Of a stretch of 11,298 nt of DNA, positions 1 through 6,606 are shown one piece after another (position 1 is the first letter of the stretch; the number at the start of each line of letters is the position of its first letter). A program made the translations under genes and the position numbers. The notes below the pieces were generated by a model. The model was not told the origin of the DNA, ran no database searches, and saw only the letters and a list, made by a program, of their open reading frames with translations. The stretch is from an uncultured Steroidobacter sp. Its GTDB lineage: Bacteria; Pseudomonadota; Gammaproteobacteria; Steroidobacterales; Steroidobacteraceae. The stretch lies in assembly GCA_946478975.1 (NCBI GenBank), contig CAMLEO010000238.1, positions 1 through 11,298 on the forward strand, written 5' to 3'.

Positions 1-981
1 GTGCAGGGCCCGGCGATGCTCCAGGCGCTGAACATCCTGGAGAACTTCGACCTGCAGTCGATGGGTTACAACAGCGCGCGTTACATCAACACGCTGTATC
101 AATCGATGAGCCTGGCATTTGCCGATCGTGACTTTTACTACGGCGATCCTTACTTCCCGCCGGAAGAGCCGATCAAAGGCCTGCTGTCCAAGGAGTACGC
201 GCGCCAACGTGCGAAGCTGATCAAGGAAGATCGCAACGATCCCGATCTGCGGCCGGGCGATCCGTATCCGTTCCAGGGCGGCACCAATCCTTTCAAAGCG
301 CAGCTGGATGCCTGGCACACGGTGAAAACCAAGGACGGCAAGGCGCCGCCGAATCAATGGAGCCCGACCGCGCTGGCCGAGTTCGATCGCACGTTCCGGC
401 TCGGCACGACCAGCGTCGAGGCCGCCGATAAGGAAGGTTGGGTGGTCTCGATCACGCCCAGCGGCGGCTGGCTGCCGGCGGTGATCGCGGGCAAGACCGG
501 CATCGGCATGAGCCAGCGAATGCAAAGTTTTGTGCTCGATGCTGCCGACAATCCATTCAATGTCGTCGAGCCGGGCAAGCGGCCGCGCGCGACATTGACG
601 CCGTCGCTGGCGATGAAGGACGGCAAACCGTTCCTCGCGTTCGCCGTGCAAGGCGGCGACACGCAGGATCAAAACCTGCTGCAGTTCTTTTTGAACGTGG
701 TCGAGTTCGGCATGACGGTGCAGGAGGCGGTCGAAGCGGCGAACATCACCAGCTATCAATTGCGCGATTCATTCGGCGCGCACGAATCGGTGCCCGGCCG
801 CATGACGCTGACCAACTCCATTCCGGAGTGGGTGCGCAGCGACCTGGTGCGTCGAGGCTATAAGCTGGAGTTCACCGCCAATAACTCTGGCCCGATCACT
901 GCAATTTATTTCGACACTCGCCACGGCACGTTCTGGGGCGGAGCCGCTTATCACGGCGAGGATTACGGAATCGCGTGGTAA
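1..981 (+). CDS. ggt: Gamma-glutamyltransferase family protein, C-terminal part (5' end outside window)
   Basis: Family members are Ntn hydrolases, usually periplasmic, that cut or transfer gamma-glutamyl groups (for example from glutathione) and self-cleave into large and small subunits. The visible 326 residues hold the end of the large subunit, the processing site and the whole small subunit. The likely nucleophile is Thr136 in the 'GTTSVEAAD' stretch (codon 406-408), the expected first residue of the small subunit. Downstream are 'GKRPRATLTPS' and 'QGGDTQDQ' (GG at 218-219, an expected oxyanion-hole region), then 'GMTVQEAVEAAN'. The GGD-type loop resembles the cephalosporin-acylase-like branch more than E. 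coli Ggt, so the substrate is uncertain. The frame is open at base 1 and the GTG there is probably internal. The family usually has about 550-600 residues, so roughly 40% is missing, including any signal peptide. Confidence 0.9.
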   Translation: MQGPAMLQALNILENFDLQSMGYNSARYINTLYQSMSLAFADRDFYYGDPYFPPEEPIKGLLSKEYARQRAKLIKEDRNDPDLRPGDPYPFQGGTNPFKAQLDAWHTVKTKDGKAPPNQWSPTALAEFDRTFRLGTTSVEAADKEGWVVSITPSGGWLPAVIAGKTGIGMSQRMQSFVLDAADNPFNVVEPGKRPRATLTPSLAMKDGKPFLAFAVQGGDTQDQNLLQFFLNVVEFGMTVQEAVEAANITSYQLRDSFGAHESVPGRMTLTNSIPEWVRSDLVRRGYKLEFTANNSGPITAIYFDTRHGTFWGGAAYHGEDYGIAW

Positions 982-991
982 AGTCCTGAAA

Positions 992-1020
992 CAGCGCCCG
1001 CCCCGGGAAAGCGGGCGCTG
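992..1020 (+). terminator. GC-rich hairpin after ggt, possible terminator without a U-tract
   Basis: A perfect 10-bp stem, CAGCGCCCGC (992-1001) with GCGGGCGCTG (1011-1020), encloses a 9-nt loop and begins 10 nt after the ggt stop. Stem strength and position suit transcription termination or mRNA 3' protection. No T-run follows (next bases TCGCCGAAAC), so it is not a canonical intrinsic terminator. It lies only 17 nt before the ATG of the PAS fragment, an awkward place if that gene is expressed from this start. Confidence 0.45.
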
Positions 1021-1037
1021 TCGCCGAAACCGCCCGC

Positions 1038-1285
1038 ATGCTGCGCACTCTGCTCGGCAACCTCGACGGCATGGTGTATCGCTGTCGTGACGATGCCGAA
1101 TGGACCATGGAGTTCGTCAGCGAAGGCGTGCGGCGCCTGACCGGCTACGACGCCGGCGACCTGCTGTTCAACAAACGCATCTCTTATGAGCAGCTGACGT
1201 TCCCCGCCGATCGCGAGCGCGTCCGGAGCGATGTTTACAGCAGTTTGCGTGCGCTCGGCCGCTTCGATGTCGAATATCGAAAGAC
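1038..1285 (+). pseudogene. N-terminal PAS fragment of the GGDEF-EAL gene, out of frame with the rest
   Basis: From ATG 1038 the frame encodes a typical PAS start ('LLGNLDGMVYRCRDD', 'WTMEFVSEGVRRLTGY', then 'RFDVEYR' near 1259-1280). The usual next segment of a PAC motif (about 30-35 residues with a DG and a W..ERG-like stretch) is absent. Reading in this frame degrades into arginine/serine-rich shadow sequence and stops at 1469. The expected end of the domain, 'KDITAR', appears at 1280-1297 in the frame of the downstream gene. I infer one ancestral PAS-PAS-GGDEF-EAL gene with an internal, frame-breaking deletion near 1276-1285. No clear ribosome binding site precedes ATG 1038, and the frame is open back to 990 with plausible coding ('AETAR' just before the ATG), so the original start may also be lost. 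An assembly error is possible. Confidence 0.6.
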
Positions 1286-1297
1286 ATCACTGCTCGC

Positions 1298-3022
1298 ATG
1301 GAATCGAGCCAAGCTCTGCGGGAGGCGGAGCGGCGCTATTACAACTTGTTCGAGAACGCGATCGAAGGCATCTTCCGCACCACGGTCGACGGCCAATATC
1401 TCGATGCCAATCCCGCGCTGGCGCGCATCTACGGCTTCGACAGCCCAGCCGAGCTGGTCACATCGCTGAAGGACATTCGCAATCAGCTGTACGTCGAGCC
1501 CTCGCGGCGCGAGGAATTCATGGCGCTGATCCAGGCGCAAGGCTCGGTGAGCGGCTTCGAAGCACAGGTGTATCGCAAATCCGGCGAAGTGATCTGGATC
1601 TCCGAGAACGCGCGCGCCGTGTGCGACGAGCAGGGGCAGATCGTTTGTTACGAAGGCACGGTCGAAGACGTGACCGAGCGCAAGATCTATCAGGCGCGCA
1701 TCGAGCAGCAGGCCAACTTCGATACGCTCACCGGGCTCGCGAATCGCTTGCTGTTACACGATCGTTTGCAGCAGGCCATTCGCAACGCAGGGGCGTCAGG
1801 CAGCCGGCTCGCGGTCGTGTTCGTCGACCTGGATCGTTTCAAATTCATCAACGACGGTTTGGGCCATCACGTCGGCGACGAGCTGTTGCGAGCGATGGCG
1901 CAGCGGCTGCGATCCAGCGTGCGTGAAAGTGACACCGTCGCACGCCTGGGCGGCGATGAGTTCGTGTTGTTGATCAACGGTCAGGGCGGGCCGGACGCCG
2001 TGTCCATCGTGCTCGAACGCATGTTGTATGCGATCTCGCAGCCTTGGCAGGATTTCAATGTCACTTGCAGTATCGGCGTCGCGCTTTATCCGGACGATGG
2101 AACGAGCGCGGAGACGCTGCTCAAACACGCCGACACTGCGATGTATCGTGCCAAAGAGAAAGGACGTAACAACTTTCAGTTCTTCACGGCCGAGTTGAAT
2201 GCGGTCATCACCGAGCGGCTGGAGCTGGAGAACAAGCTGCGTCGCGCGCTCGAACGTCAGCAGTTCACATTGCATTATCAGCCGCGTGTCGATATGCGCA
2301 CTCGTCGTGTCACCGGCGCTGAAGCATTGATCCGCTGGCTGGTGGCTGATGAAGAAGTCACGCCGCCGTCGCGCTTTATTCCCGTCGCGGAAGAGATTGG
2401 CTTGATCGTGCCGATCGGCAAGTGGGTGCTGCGGGCGGCGTGTGCGCAAAACAAAGCGTGGCAAGACGCAGGCCTGCCGCCGTTCGTCGTTTCAGTGAAC
2501 GTGTCGGTGCGACAGTTTCGTCAGGACAACCTCGTACAAACCATCGCGCAGGTGCTGCGTGAAACCGGCCTCGAAGCGCGTTATCTCGAAGTGGAGCTCA
2601 CCGAGAGCGCGGTGATGCACGACGCCGATCAGTTCATCGCCATGCTCGGCGAGCTCAACGACCTCGGGGTGCAGATTGCGCTGGACGACTTCGGCACCGG
2701 CTATTCCAGCCTGAGCTATCTGAAGCGCTTTCCGGTCGACCGGCTCAAGGTGGATCGTTCATTCGTGCAGGACATCGTCACCGACAGCGACGACGCCACC
2801 ATCGTGCGAGCCATCATCGCGCTCGGTCACAACCTCGGCCTCAAAGTCGTGGCTGAAGGCGTCGAAACCCAGCAGCAGCTGGACTTCCTGCGCGCCAATC
2901 ACTGCGATGAATTGCAAGGCTATTTCTTCGGCCGGCCGTTGCCTGCTCAGCAGTTCGTGCGCGAGTTCCTGCAGATATCCACCCCGGCAGCGACCGACTG
3001 GGACCTCGCACTCGCCCCCTGA
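1298..3022 (+). CDS. PAS-GGDEF-EAL protein (c-di-GMP synthesis/degradation), 5'-truncated by frameshift
   Basis: This 574-residue frame would make and/or hydrolyse cyclic di-GMP. A PAS/PAC sensor spans about 14-128, ending in 'DVTER'. The GGDEF domain (about 140-300) has an intact GGDEF at 218-222 and an RxxD inhibitory site (RESD, 209-212) exactly five residues upstream, so product inhibition is expected. The EAL domain (about 315-560) has EALIRW at 342, DDFGTGYSSL at 463-472, 'KVVAEGVET' and 'QGYFFGRPL', so phosphodiesterase activity looks possible. No transmembrane segment is visible, so it is probably cytoplasmic. ATG 1298 is the first methionine of this frame, but no good ribosome binding site precedes it and coding similarity extends upstream ('KDITAR'). 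It is therefore probably the 3' part of a broken gene rather than a native start. The domains could still act if translated. Domain assignment is firm; function as a gene is uncertain. Confidence 0.85.
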   Translation: MESSQALREAERRYYNLFENAIEGIFRTTVDGQYLDANPALARIYGFDSPAELVTSLKDIRNQLYVEPSRREEFMALIQAQGSVSGFEAQVYRKSGEVIWISENARAVCDEQGQIVCYEGTVEDVTERKIYQARIEQQANFDTLTGLANRLLLHDRLQQAIRNAGASGSRLAVVFVDLDRFKFINDGLGHHVGDELLRAMAQRLRSSVRESDTVARLGGDEFVLLINGQGGPDAVSIVLERMLYAISQPWQDFNVTCSIGVALYPDDGTSAETLLKHADTAMYRAKEKGRNNFQFFTAELNAVITERLELENKLRRALERQQFTLHYQPRVDMRTRRVTGAEALIRWLVADEEVTPPSRFIPVAEEIGLIVPIGKWVLRAACAQNKAWQDAGLPPFVVSVNVSVRQFRQDNLVQTIAQVLRETGLEARYLEVELTESAVMHDADQFIAMLGELNDLGVQIALDDFGTGYSSLSYLKRFPVDRLKVDRSFVQDIVTDSDDATIVRAIIALGHNLGLKVVAEGVETQQQLDFLRANHCDELQGYFFGRPLPAQQFVREFLQISTPAATDWDLALAP

Positions 3023-3053
3023 AATCCCGCCGCCGTCGGGATCCAGTTGTGAT

Positions 3054-3071
3054 ACCTATACGTATATAGGT
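3054..3071. promoter_or_regulatory. Palindromic operator-like site and promoter region of the Xre-RES module
   Basis: Inverted repeat ACCTATA (3054-3060) and TATAGGT (3065-3071) around CGTA, with a perfect TATACGTATA palindrome nested inside. It is an AT-rich island in GC-rich DNA, 51 nt before the antitoxin start, where autorepressing antitoxins bind. Just downstream, TGCTACAGT (3078-3086) could be an extended -10 element, and AGGA at 3113-3116 is a well-placed ribosome binding site. Binding by the antitoxin is inferred from the usual autoregulation of this TA class. Confidence 0.5.
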
Positions 3072-3121
3072 GTGAAGTGCTACAGTTTGCCTGCACTTGG
3101 AGCTGAATACTCAGGATCGCC

Positions 3122-3520
3122 ATGCATACCGAGTTAGTCGCACCGACGGTGCCCACCCGCGAACGCCGCGTGGTGTTGGCCGGAGCGCTCTCGAAATTGT
3201 TCGACCTGTGGCAGTTGAGCACGGCCGATCGTCTCGCCCTGCTCGGCATGTCCAGCGAAAACCGCTCCGCCCTGCAACGCTACGCGCAGGGCGAGCCGCT
3301 GGCACCGAATCGGGATCTGATGGATCGCGCCGGCCACCTGCTCGGCATTCACAAATCGCTGAAGCTGCTCTATCCCCGCAACGACGCACTCGCGCACGGC
3401 TGGATGGCGGCGCGTAATGCCAAGTTCGGCGGACACTCGCCGGTGGAAGTCGTCAAACAATACGGATTGCCGGGGCTCGCGCTGGTGCGTGGGACCCTCG
3501 ACGTGATGCGCGGACAGTGA
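3122..3520 (+). CDS. Xre/MbcA/ParS-type (DUF2384) antitoxin
   Basis: A 132-residue antitoxin of the Xre-RES class. In this class an N-terminal helix-turn-helix-like domain (here about 15-70) binds the operator, and a C-terminal toxin-binding domain (about 73-132: 'LLGIHKSLKLLYPRND', 'HGWMAARNAKFGGHSPVEVV', 'GLPGLALVRGTLDVMRGQ') covers the RES toxin active site. The ATG has AGGA five bases upstream. The toxin gene starts 4 nt after the stop, so the two are co-transcribed and probably coupled. In known systems (MbcTA, ParST, Xre-RES) antitoxin and toxin form a complex that represses the promoter; the palindrome at 3054-3071 fits that. Family assignment is confident; the symbol is left blank because several names are in use. 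Confidence 0.85.
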   Translation: MHTELVAPTVPTRERRVVLAGALSKLFDLWQLSTADRLALLGMSSENRSALQRYAQGEPLAPNRDLMDRAGHLLGIHKSLKLLYPRNDALAHGWMAARNAKFGGHSPVEVVKQYGLPGLALVRGTLDVMRGQ

Positions 3521-3524
3521 GCTG

Positions 3525-4241
3525 ATGGCGGAGGCGTATCAAGTCACGGAAGATTCGCGGGGAGACTGGCATCGAAACATCGTCAGCCTGCGCGCCACCA
3601 TCGACATCTTTCAGGAGCTCGTCGACGATCCGGCCGATGTCGACATCCTCATGGAGCACGAGCTCGCCACCAAGCCGACTCGTGAGCAGCAGCCCATCAT
3701 CTCGCGTCCGTTCGACGACGCGGCGACCTACGACCCCATCGCCACCGCGATTCAGTGGCCGTTCGATCATCCTGCGAATTCGCGCTACTCCGCCGGCGCT
3801 TATGGTGTTTGGTATGGCGCGCGCACGTTGCTCGGGACCATCTACGAAACGGTTTATCACTTCCGCCTGAACACATTGGCCAGCGACGCGGCTCGTGAGC
3901 TTTCCGAGCCGATCGTGCAAGAGCGGCGCGTGCATCTGGTTCACTGCGGAGCTGCGCTCGTCGACCTTCGCGCGCGCTGCGCGACCGATACGAGCCTGCT
4001 CGATCCGGCCAATTATGCTCATTGCCAGGCGCTCGGTGCGGAGATTCGCTCGGCGTTCCTGCCCGGCGTGATCACCTTGTCGGCGCGCCTGCCGGGCGAG
4101 GATGTGGTTGCTGTGTTCGTGCGCGAGGCGTTGAGCAATCCCCGCGATGTTTGTTATCTCACCTACGAGCTGGATCCCAGCACGCAACGAGTTTCCGTCG
4201 AGCGCACGCCCGGCCGCGTCGATTGGGTGATCGAACCTTAG
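3525..4241 (+). CDS. RES-domain toxin (NAD+-targeting)
   Basis: A 238-residue toxin partner. RES toxins resemble ADP-ribosyltransferases; characterised members destroy NAD+ (MbcT phosphorolysis) or ADP-ribosylate a target (ParT on Prs). The three eponymous residues can be placed: Arg87 in 'NSRYSAGAYGVWYGA', Glu108 in 'IYETVYHF', Ser186 in 'TLSARLPG'. The region 'LLDPANYAHCQALG' is also typical of the family. The N-terminal 80 residues ('DWHRNIVSLRATIDIFQEL' onward) belong to the longer proteobacterial RES subfamily. No truncation, frameshift or active-site loss is visible, so with the antitoxin directly upstream the module appears complete. Its start lies 4 nt after the antitoxin stop with only a weak ribosome binding site, suggesting translational coupling. 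NAD+ consumption versus ADP-ribosylation cannot be decided from sequence. Confidence 0.85.
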   Translation: MAEAYQVTEDSRGDWHRNIVSLRATIDIFQELVDDPADVDILMEHELATKPTREQQPIISRPFDDAATYDPIATAIQWPFDHPANSRYSAGAYGVWYGARTLLGTIYETVYHFRLNTLASDAARELSEPIVQERRVHLVHCGAALVDLRARCATDTSLLDPANYAHCQALGAEIRSAFLPGVITLSARLPGEDVVAVFVREALSNPRDVCYLTYELDPSTQRVSVERTPGRVDWVIEP

Positions 4242-4345
4242 CGCTCCGGCTGCGATAAATTAGCGCACCGCAAACGAACGATGGGAGCGACGAGCGTGGC
4301 GGAATCTGGCACGGCCCACGTCAATAGAGTTCAGAGGTCCCTGCG

Positions 4346-5566
4346 ATGGACTCACTGATCACGGCCGCAGCCCGCGCGCTTGCGGCCGGGGATCCGCTCG
4401 GCGCCTTGAAACGAGTCGCCTTGCGAGAAGATCCGCCGGCGCTGGCGTTACGAGGCATTGCGATGGCACAACTCGGCGATTTCGTGCGAGCCAAAGCGCT
4501 CATTCGCGGCGCGGTCCGCGGGTTCGGCCCCAAAGAAGCGGTTGCTCGCGCCCGATGTATCGTTGCGGAGGCCGAATTGGCGCTCGCTTCGCGCGATCTG
4601 AGTTGGCCGGCGAAAACTCTCGACGCTGCGCGCGTGACGCTCGAAGAGCATGGCGATTGGTTGAACGCCGCACACGCGCAGTACTTGGAGTTGCGGCGCC
4701 TGTTGTTGATCGGCCGACTCGATCAAGCCGAACAGATGCTCGCCAGGCTCGATCCCACTTCGCTTCCGCCGGCACTCAGGGCCGTGCATGAGCTGGTCGT
4801 CGCAGGCATCGCGATGCGACGCGTGGAAGCCAAAAAGGCACGCGCTGCTCTTGCACGAGCGGAGCGGGCAGCACGGCATGTCGGAATTCGTGCGCTGGTC
4901 GCCGAGGTGGAAGGTGTTTCATTGGTGCTGAACGCGCCGGTGGCTCGCCTGATCTCGCGCGGCGAGGAACGACTGCTGCTGCTCGACGACGTGGAAACAT
5001 TGCTCGAATCCAGCTCGCTCATCGTCGATGCCTGTCGTCACGTCGTGCGCCAGGCAAGTACCATCGTGACGCTGGCGAAGCGACCGGTGTTGTTCGCGCT
5101 CGCGCGCGCGTTGGGCGAAGCGTGGCCGAACGATGTTTCGCGGGACGCGCTGGTCTCTCGTGCGTTTGGAATCAAACGAGCCGATGAATCGCTGCGTGCG
5201 CGGTTGCGAGTTGAAATGGGTCGGCTGCGGACCAAGCTGCGGGCCTTCGCAGAAGTGAACGCGACCGAGCGAGGGTTCGCAATCTCGCCGCATCAGAATC
5301 GCGAGCTGGTGGTGCTGGCGCGGCCGGTCGAAGAAGAGCACGCAGCGGTGCTGGCGTTTCTTGCCGACGGTGAGTCGTGGTCGAGCTCGGCGTTGGCGCT
5401 GGCACTCGGCGCCAGTCAGCGCACGGCGCAGCGTTCGCTGGATGAATTGGCCGGGACGGGCAAGGTGCAATCGTTCGGCCGCGGCCGCGCGCGACGTTGG
5501 ATGACTCCGCCCGTGCCAGGATTCACGACGCCTTTGTTACTCCCGTCGCCTCTTGCTAATGACTAG
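4346..5566 (+). CDS. Helical-repeat regulator with two C-terminal winged-helix domains
   Basis: A 406-residue protein that looks like a cytoplasmic transcription regulator. Residues 1 to about 210 are alanine/leucine-rich helical repeats of TPR style ('ARALAAGDPLGALKRVALRED', 'IAMAQLGDFVRAKALIRGA'), a likely ligand- or protein-binding scaffold. Residues about 262-315 resemble an OmpR/PhoB-type winged helix ('VSRDALVSRAFG...SLRARLRVEMGRLRTKLR...ERGFAI'). Residues about 329-390 form a second winged helix ('AAVLAFL...SSSALALALGASQRTAQRSLDELAGTGKV'), followed by a 'PGFTTPLLLPS' tail. AGAGG at 4333-4337, 8 nt before ATG 4346, supports the start. A weak extended -10 (TGCGATAAA, 4251-4259) is the only upstream promoter hint; the 104-nt gap before the gene otherwise holds nothing I recognise. 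The next gene starts 34 nt after its stop, so a shared operon is likely. From memory, this type of HTH protein often sits beside glutamine-cyclotransferase-like genes. Specific target unknown. Confidence 0.7.
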   Translation: MDSLITAAARALAAGDPLGALKRVALREDPPALALRGIAMAQLGDFVRAKALIRGAVRGFGPKEAVARARCIVAEAELALASRDLSWPAKTLDAARVTLEEHGDWLNAAHAQYLELRRLLLIGRLDQAEQMLARLDPTSLPPALRAVHELVVAGIAMRRVEAKKARAALARAERAARHVGIRALVAEVEGVSLVLNAPVARLISRGEERLLLLDDVETLLESSSLIVDACRHVVRQASTIVTLAKRPVLFALARALGEAWPNDVSRDALVSRAFGIKRADESLRARLRVEMGRLRTKLRAFAEVNATERGFAISPHQNRELVVLARPVEEEHAAVLAFLADGESWSSSALALALGASQRTAQRSLDELAGTGKVQSFGRGRARRWMTPPVPGFTTPLLLPSPLAND

Positions 5567-5600
5567 CATGACTGCCACCTAACACGGCTGGAGAACAATC

Positions 5601-6245
5601 ATGTCAGCAAAGCGACAGACCGCAGAAATCATTCGCGAATACGGCCCGTTCCCGGGCGTCGAGCAGGTGGGTGGCGTCACTCACGACGGCAAGAATGTTT
5701 GGTACGCGGCGGGCGATAAGTTGAATGCGCTCGATCCCGCGAGCGGCCAGACCGTGCGCTCGATCGACATCGCCGCGCACGCCGGCACGGCGTTCGATGG
5801 CAAACATTTGTATCAAATCGCCGAGGACCGCATTCACAAGATCGATCCGCAAACGGGCCGCGTGCTCGCCGCGATCCCTGCACCGGGCGGCGGTGGCGAC
5901 TCCGGGCTCGCCTGGGCCGAGGGCTCGCTGTGGGTCGGCCACTATCGTGAACGCAAGATCTATCAAATCGATCCGGAGACCGGCGCCATCCAGCGCACCA
6001 TCGAGTCGAACCGCTTCGTCACCGGCGTCACCTGGGTGGAAGGCGAGCTGTGGCATGGCACGTGGGAAGGCGACGAGAGCGAGCTGCGTCGCATCGACCC
6101 CGGCAGCGGCGAAGTGCTGGAGCGGCTGGAAATGCCGGCGGGCACCGGCGTGTCCGGGCTGGAATCCGACGGCAACGCGCAGTTCTTCTGCGGCGGCGGC
6201 AAGAGCGGCAAAGTCCGGGCCGTGCGCCGGCCCAAGCATGCCTGA
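5601..6245 (+). CDS. Five-bladed beta-propeller, glutamine cyclotransferase-like
   Basis: A 214-residue protein made of five repeats of about 35-45 residues with the pattern G(V/L)xWxxGxLWxx...IxxIDPxTGxVxxxI. Examples are 'KLNALDPASGQTVRSIDI', 'RIHKIDPQTGRVLAAIPA' and 'KIYQIDPETGAIQRTIES'. Five such blades suit the plant/bacterial type of glutaminyl-peptide cyclotransferase, which forms N-terminal pyroglutamate, or an SMP-30-like sugar-lactone-binding propeller. There is no signal peptide or membrane segment; the start reads 'MSAKRQTAEII', so it is probably cytoplasmic, unlike secreted cyclotransferases. That, and the short length, make true cyclotransferase activity doubtful. GGAGA (5590-5594) lies 6 nt before the ATG. 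It follows the winged-helix regulator by 34 nt and may be co-transcribed with it, suggesting that the propeller supplies or senses a ligand for that regulator (inference). Confidence 0.7.
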   Translation: MSAKRQTAEIIREYGPFPGVEQVGGVTHDGKNVWYAAGDKLNALDPASGQTVRSIDIAAHAGTAFDGKHLYQIAEDRIHKIDPQTGRVLAAIPAPGGGGDSGLAWAEGSLWVGHYRERKIYQIDPETGAIQRTIESNRFVTGVTWVEGELWHGTWEGDESELRRIDPGSGEVLERLEMPAGTGVSGLESDGNAQFFCGGGKSGKVRAVRRPKHA

Positions 6246-6254
6246 ACACGCAGC

Positions 6255-6283
6255 TTGATCTTCGGCGGCGTGGTTGGTAACTT
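6255..6283 (+). promoter_or_regulatory. Weak candidate promoter overlapping the RHH operator
   Basis: TTGATC (6255-6260) and TAACTT (6278-6283) are 17 nt apart and match the sigma-70 consensus at 4/6 and 3/6 positions. The -10-like hexamer lies inside the palindrome, so protein bound there would block initiation. The match is weak, and read-through from the upstream propeller gene is also possible. Confidence 0.25.
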
Positions 6284-6309
6284 GGTACCAAGTTACCAGA
6301 GTACCAACC
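6274..6309. promoter_or_regulatory. 24-bp perfect palindrome within four 8-bp repeats: probable operator
   Basis: A perfect 24-bp palindrome occupies 6275-6298, left arm TGGTAACTTGGT and right arm its exact complement. Read in eights from 6274, the region is TTGGTAAC, TTGGTACC, AAGTTACC, AGAGTACC, each ending in (G/T)TA(A/C)C, so half-sites recur on an 8-bp step as well as by dyad symmetry. It ends 4 nt before ATG 6310, so a bound protein would cover the leader and ribosome binding region. Dimers or tetramers of ribbon-helix-helix proteins bind such multi-half-site operators, and the next gene encodes one. Autoregulation is therefore the natural inference. There is no T-run, so it is not a terminator. 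Confidence 0.7.
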
Positions 6310-6606
6310 ATGGCCGCGACCGTCACCCGCGTTCAAACCGGCGTCCGCCTCGAAGCGCGCCTGCTCAATGTTCTAAAGGCCCTGGCGGCGCTCAAAGGCA
6401 CCTCGCTAGGCGATCTGCTCGAAGGCATCGTGCTGCATGCCTTCGAAGGCCGGCAGCCGTTCGGCGCGCCGACGCTGACGCAGATCGGCGAGCTGAAGAA
6501 AATCTACGGCTTGGATCTGACCGCTGACGACAGTCACCAGCTGGTCGAGGCCGAGCGTGCGGCCGCCAAGCGTCCCGCGGCCAAGCGAAAGAGGGCGCGA
6601 TCATGA
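6310..6606 (+). CDS. Small ribbon-helix-helix-like DNA-binding protein
   Basis: A 98-residue protein. Residues 5-47 ('VTRVQTGVRLEARLLNVLKA', then a helix with 'SLGDLLEGIVLHAFEG') fit a beta-strand/helix/helix RHH fold like antitoxin and MetJ/Arc-type repressors. Residues 52-75 include 'LTQIGELKKIYGLDL', and the tail (about 83-98) is very basic ('[15 protein letters not shown]'), which may add non-specific DNA contact. I chose ATG 6310: the frame extends upstream to a TTG at 6274, but that stretch is the palindromic operator. Only AGAG (6298-6301) resembles a ribosome binding site. Its stop overlaps the next ATG by 4 nt (ATGA), so the two are translationally coupled. It resembles a conserved but uncharacterised family, not a named antitoxin; the regulatory role is inferred from fold and operator. 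Confidence 0.7.
   Translation: MAATVTRVQTGVRLEARLLNVLKALAALKGTSLGDLLEGIVLHAFEGRQPFGAPTLTQIGELKKIYGLDLTADDSHQLVEAERAAAKRPAAKRKRARS

Noticed and set aside
1796..2464. 222-codon minus-strand frame inside the GGDEF-EAL gene
   Set aside because: It lies opposite intact GGDEF and EAL motifs and has no features of its own.
3453..4187. 244-codon minus-strand frame opposite the RES toxin
   Set aside because: The plus strand carries all RES family motifs; the antisense frame shows no recognisable protein features.
4305..4322. Sigma-54-like TGGCACG before the winged-helix regulator
   Set aside because: The -24-like half is good, but the required GC at the -12 position with correct spacing is absent.
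5604..6326. 240-codon minus-strand frame opposite the propeller gene
   Set aside because: The plus strand shows five regular blades and a good ribosome binding site; the minus frame is a codon-bias shadow.
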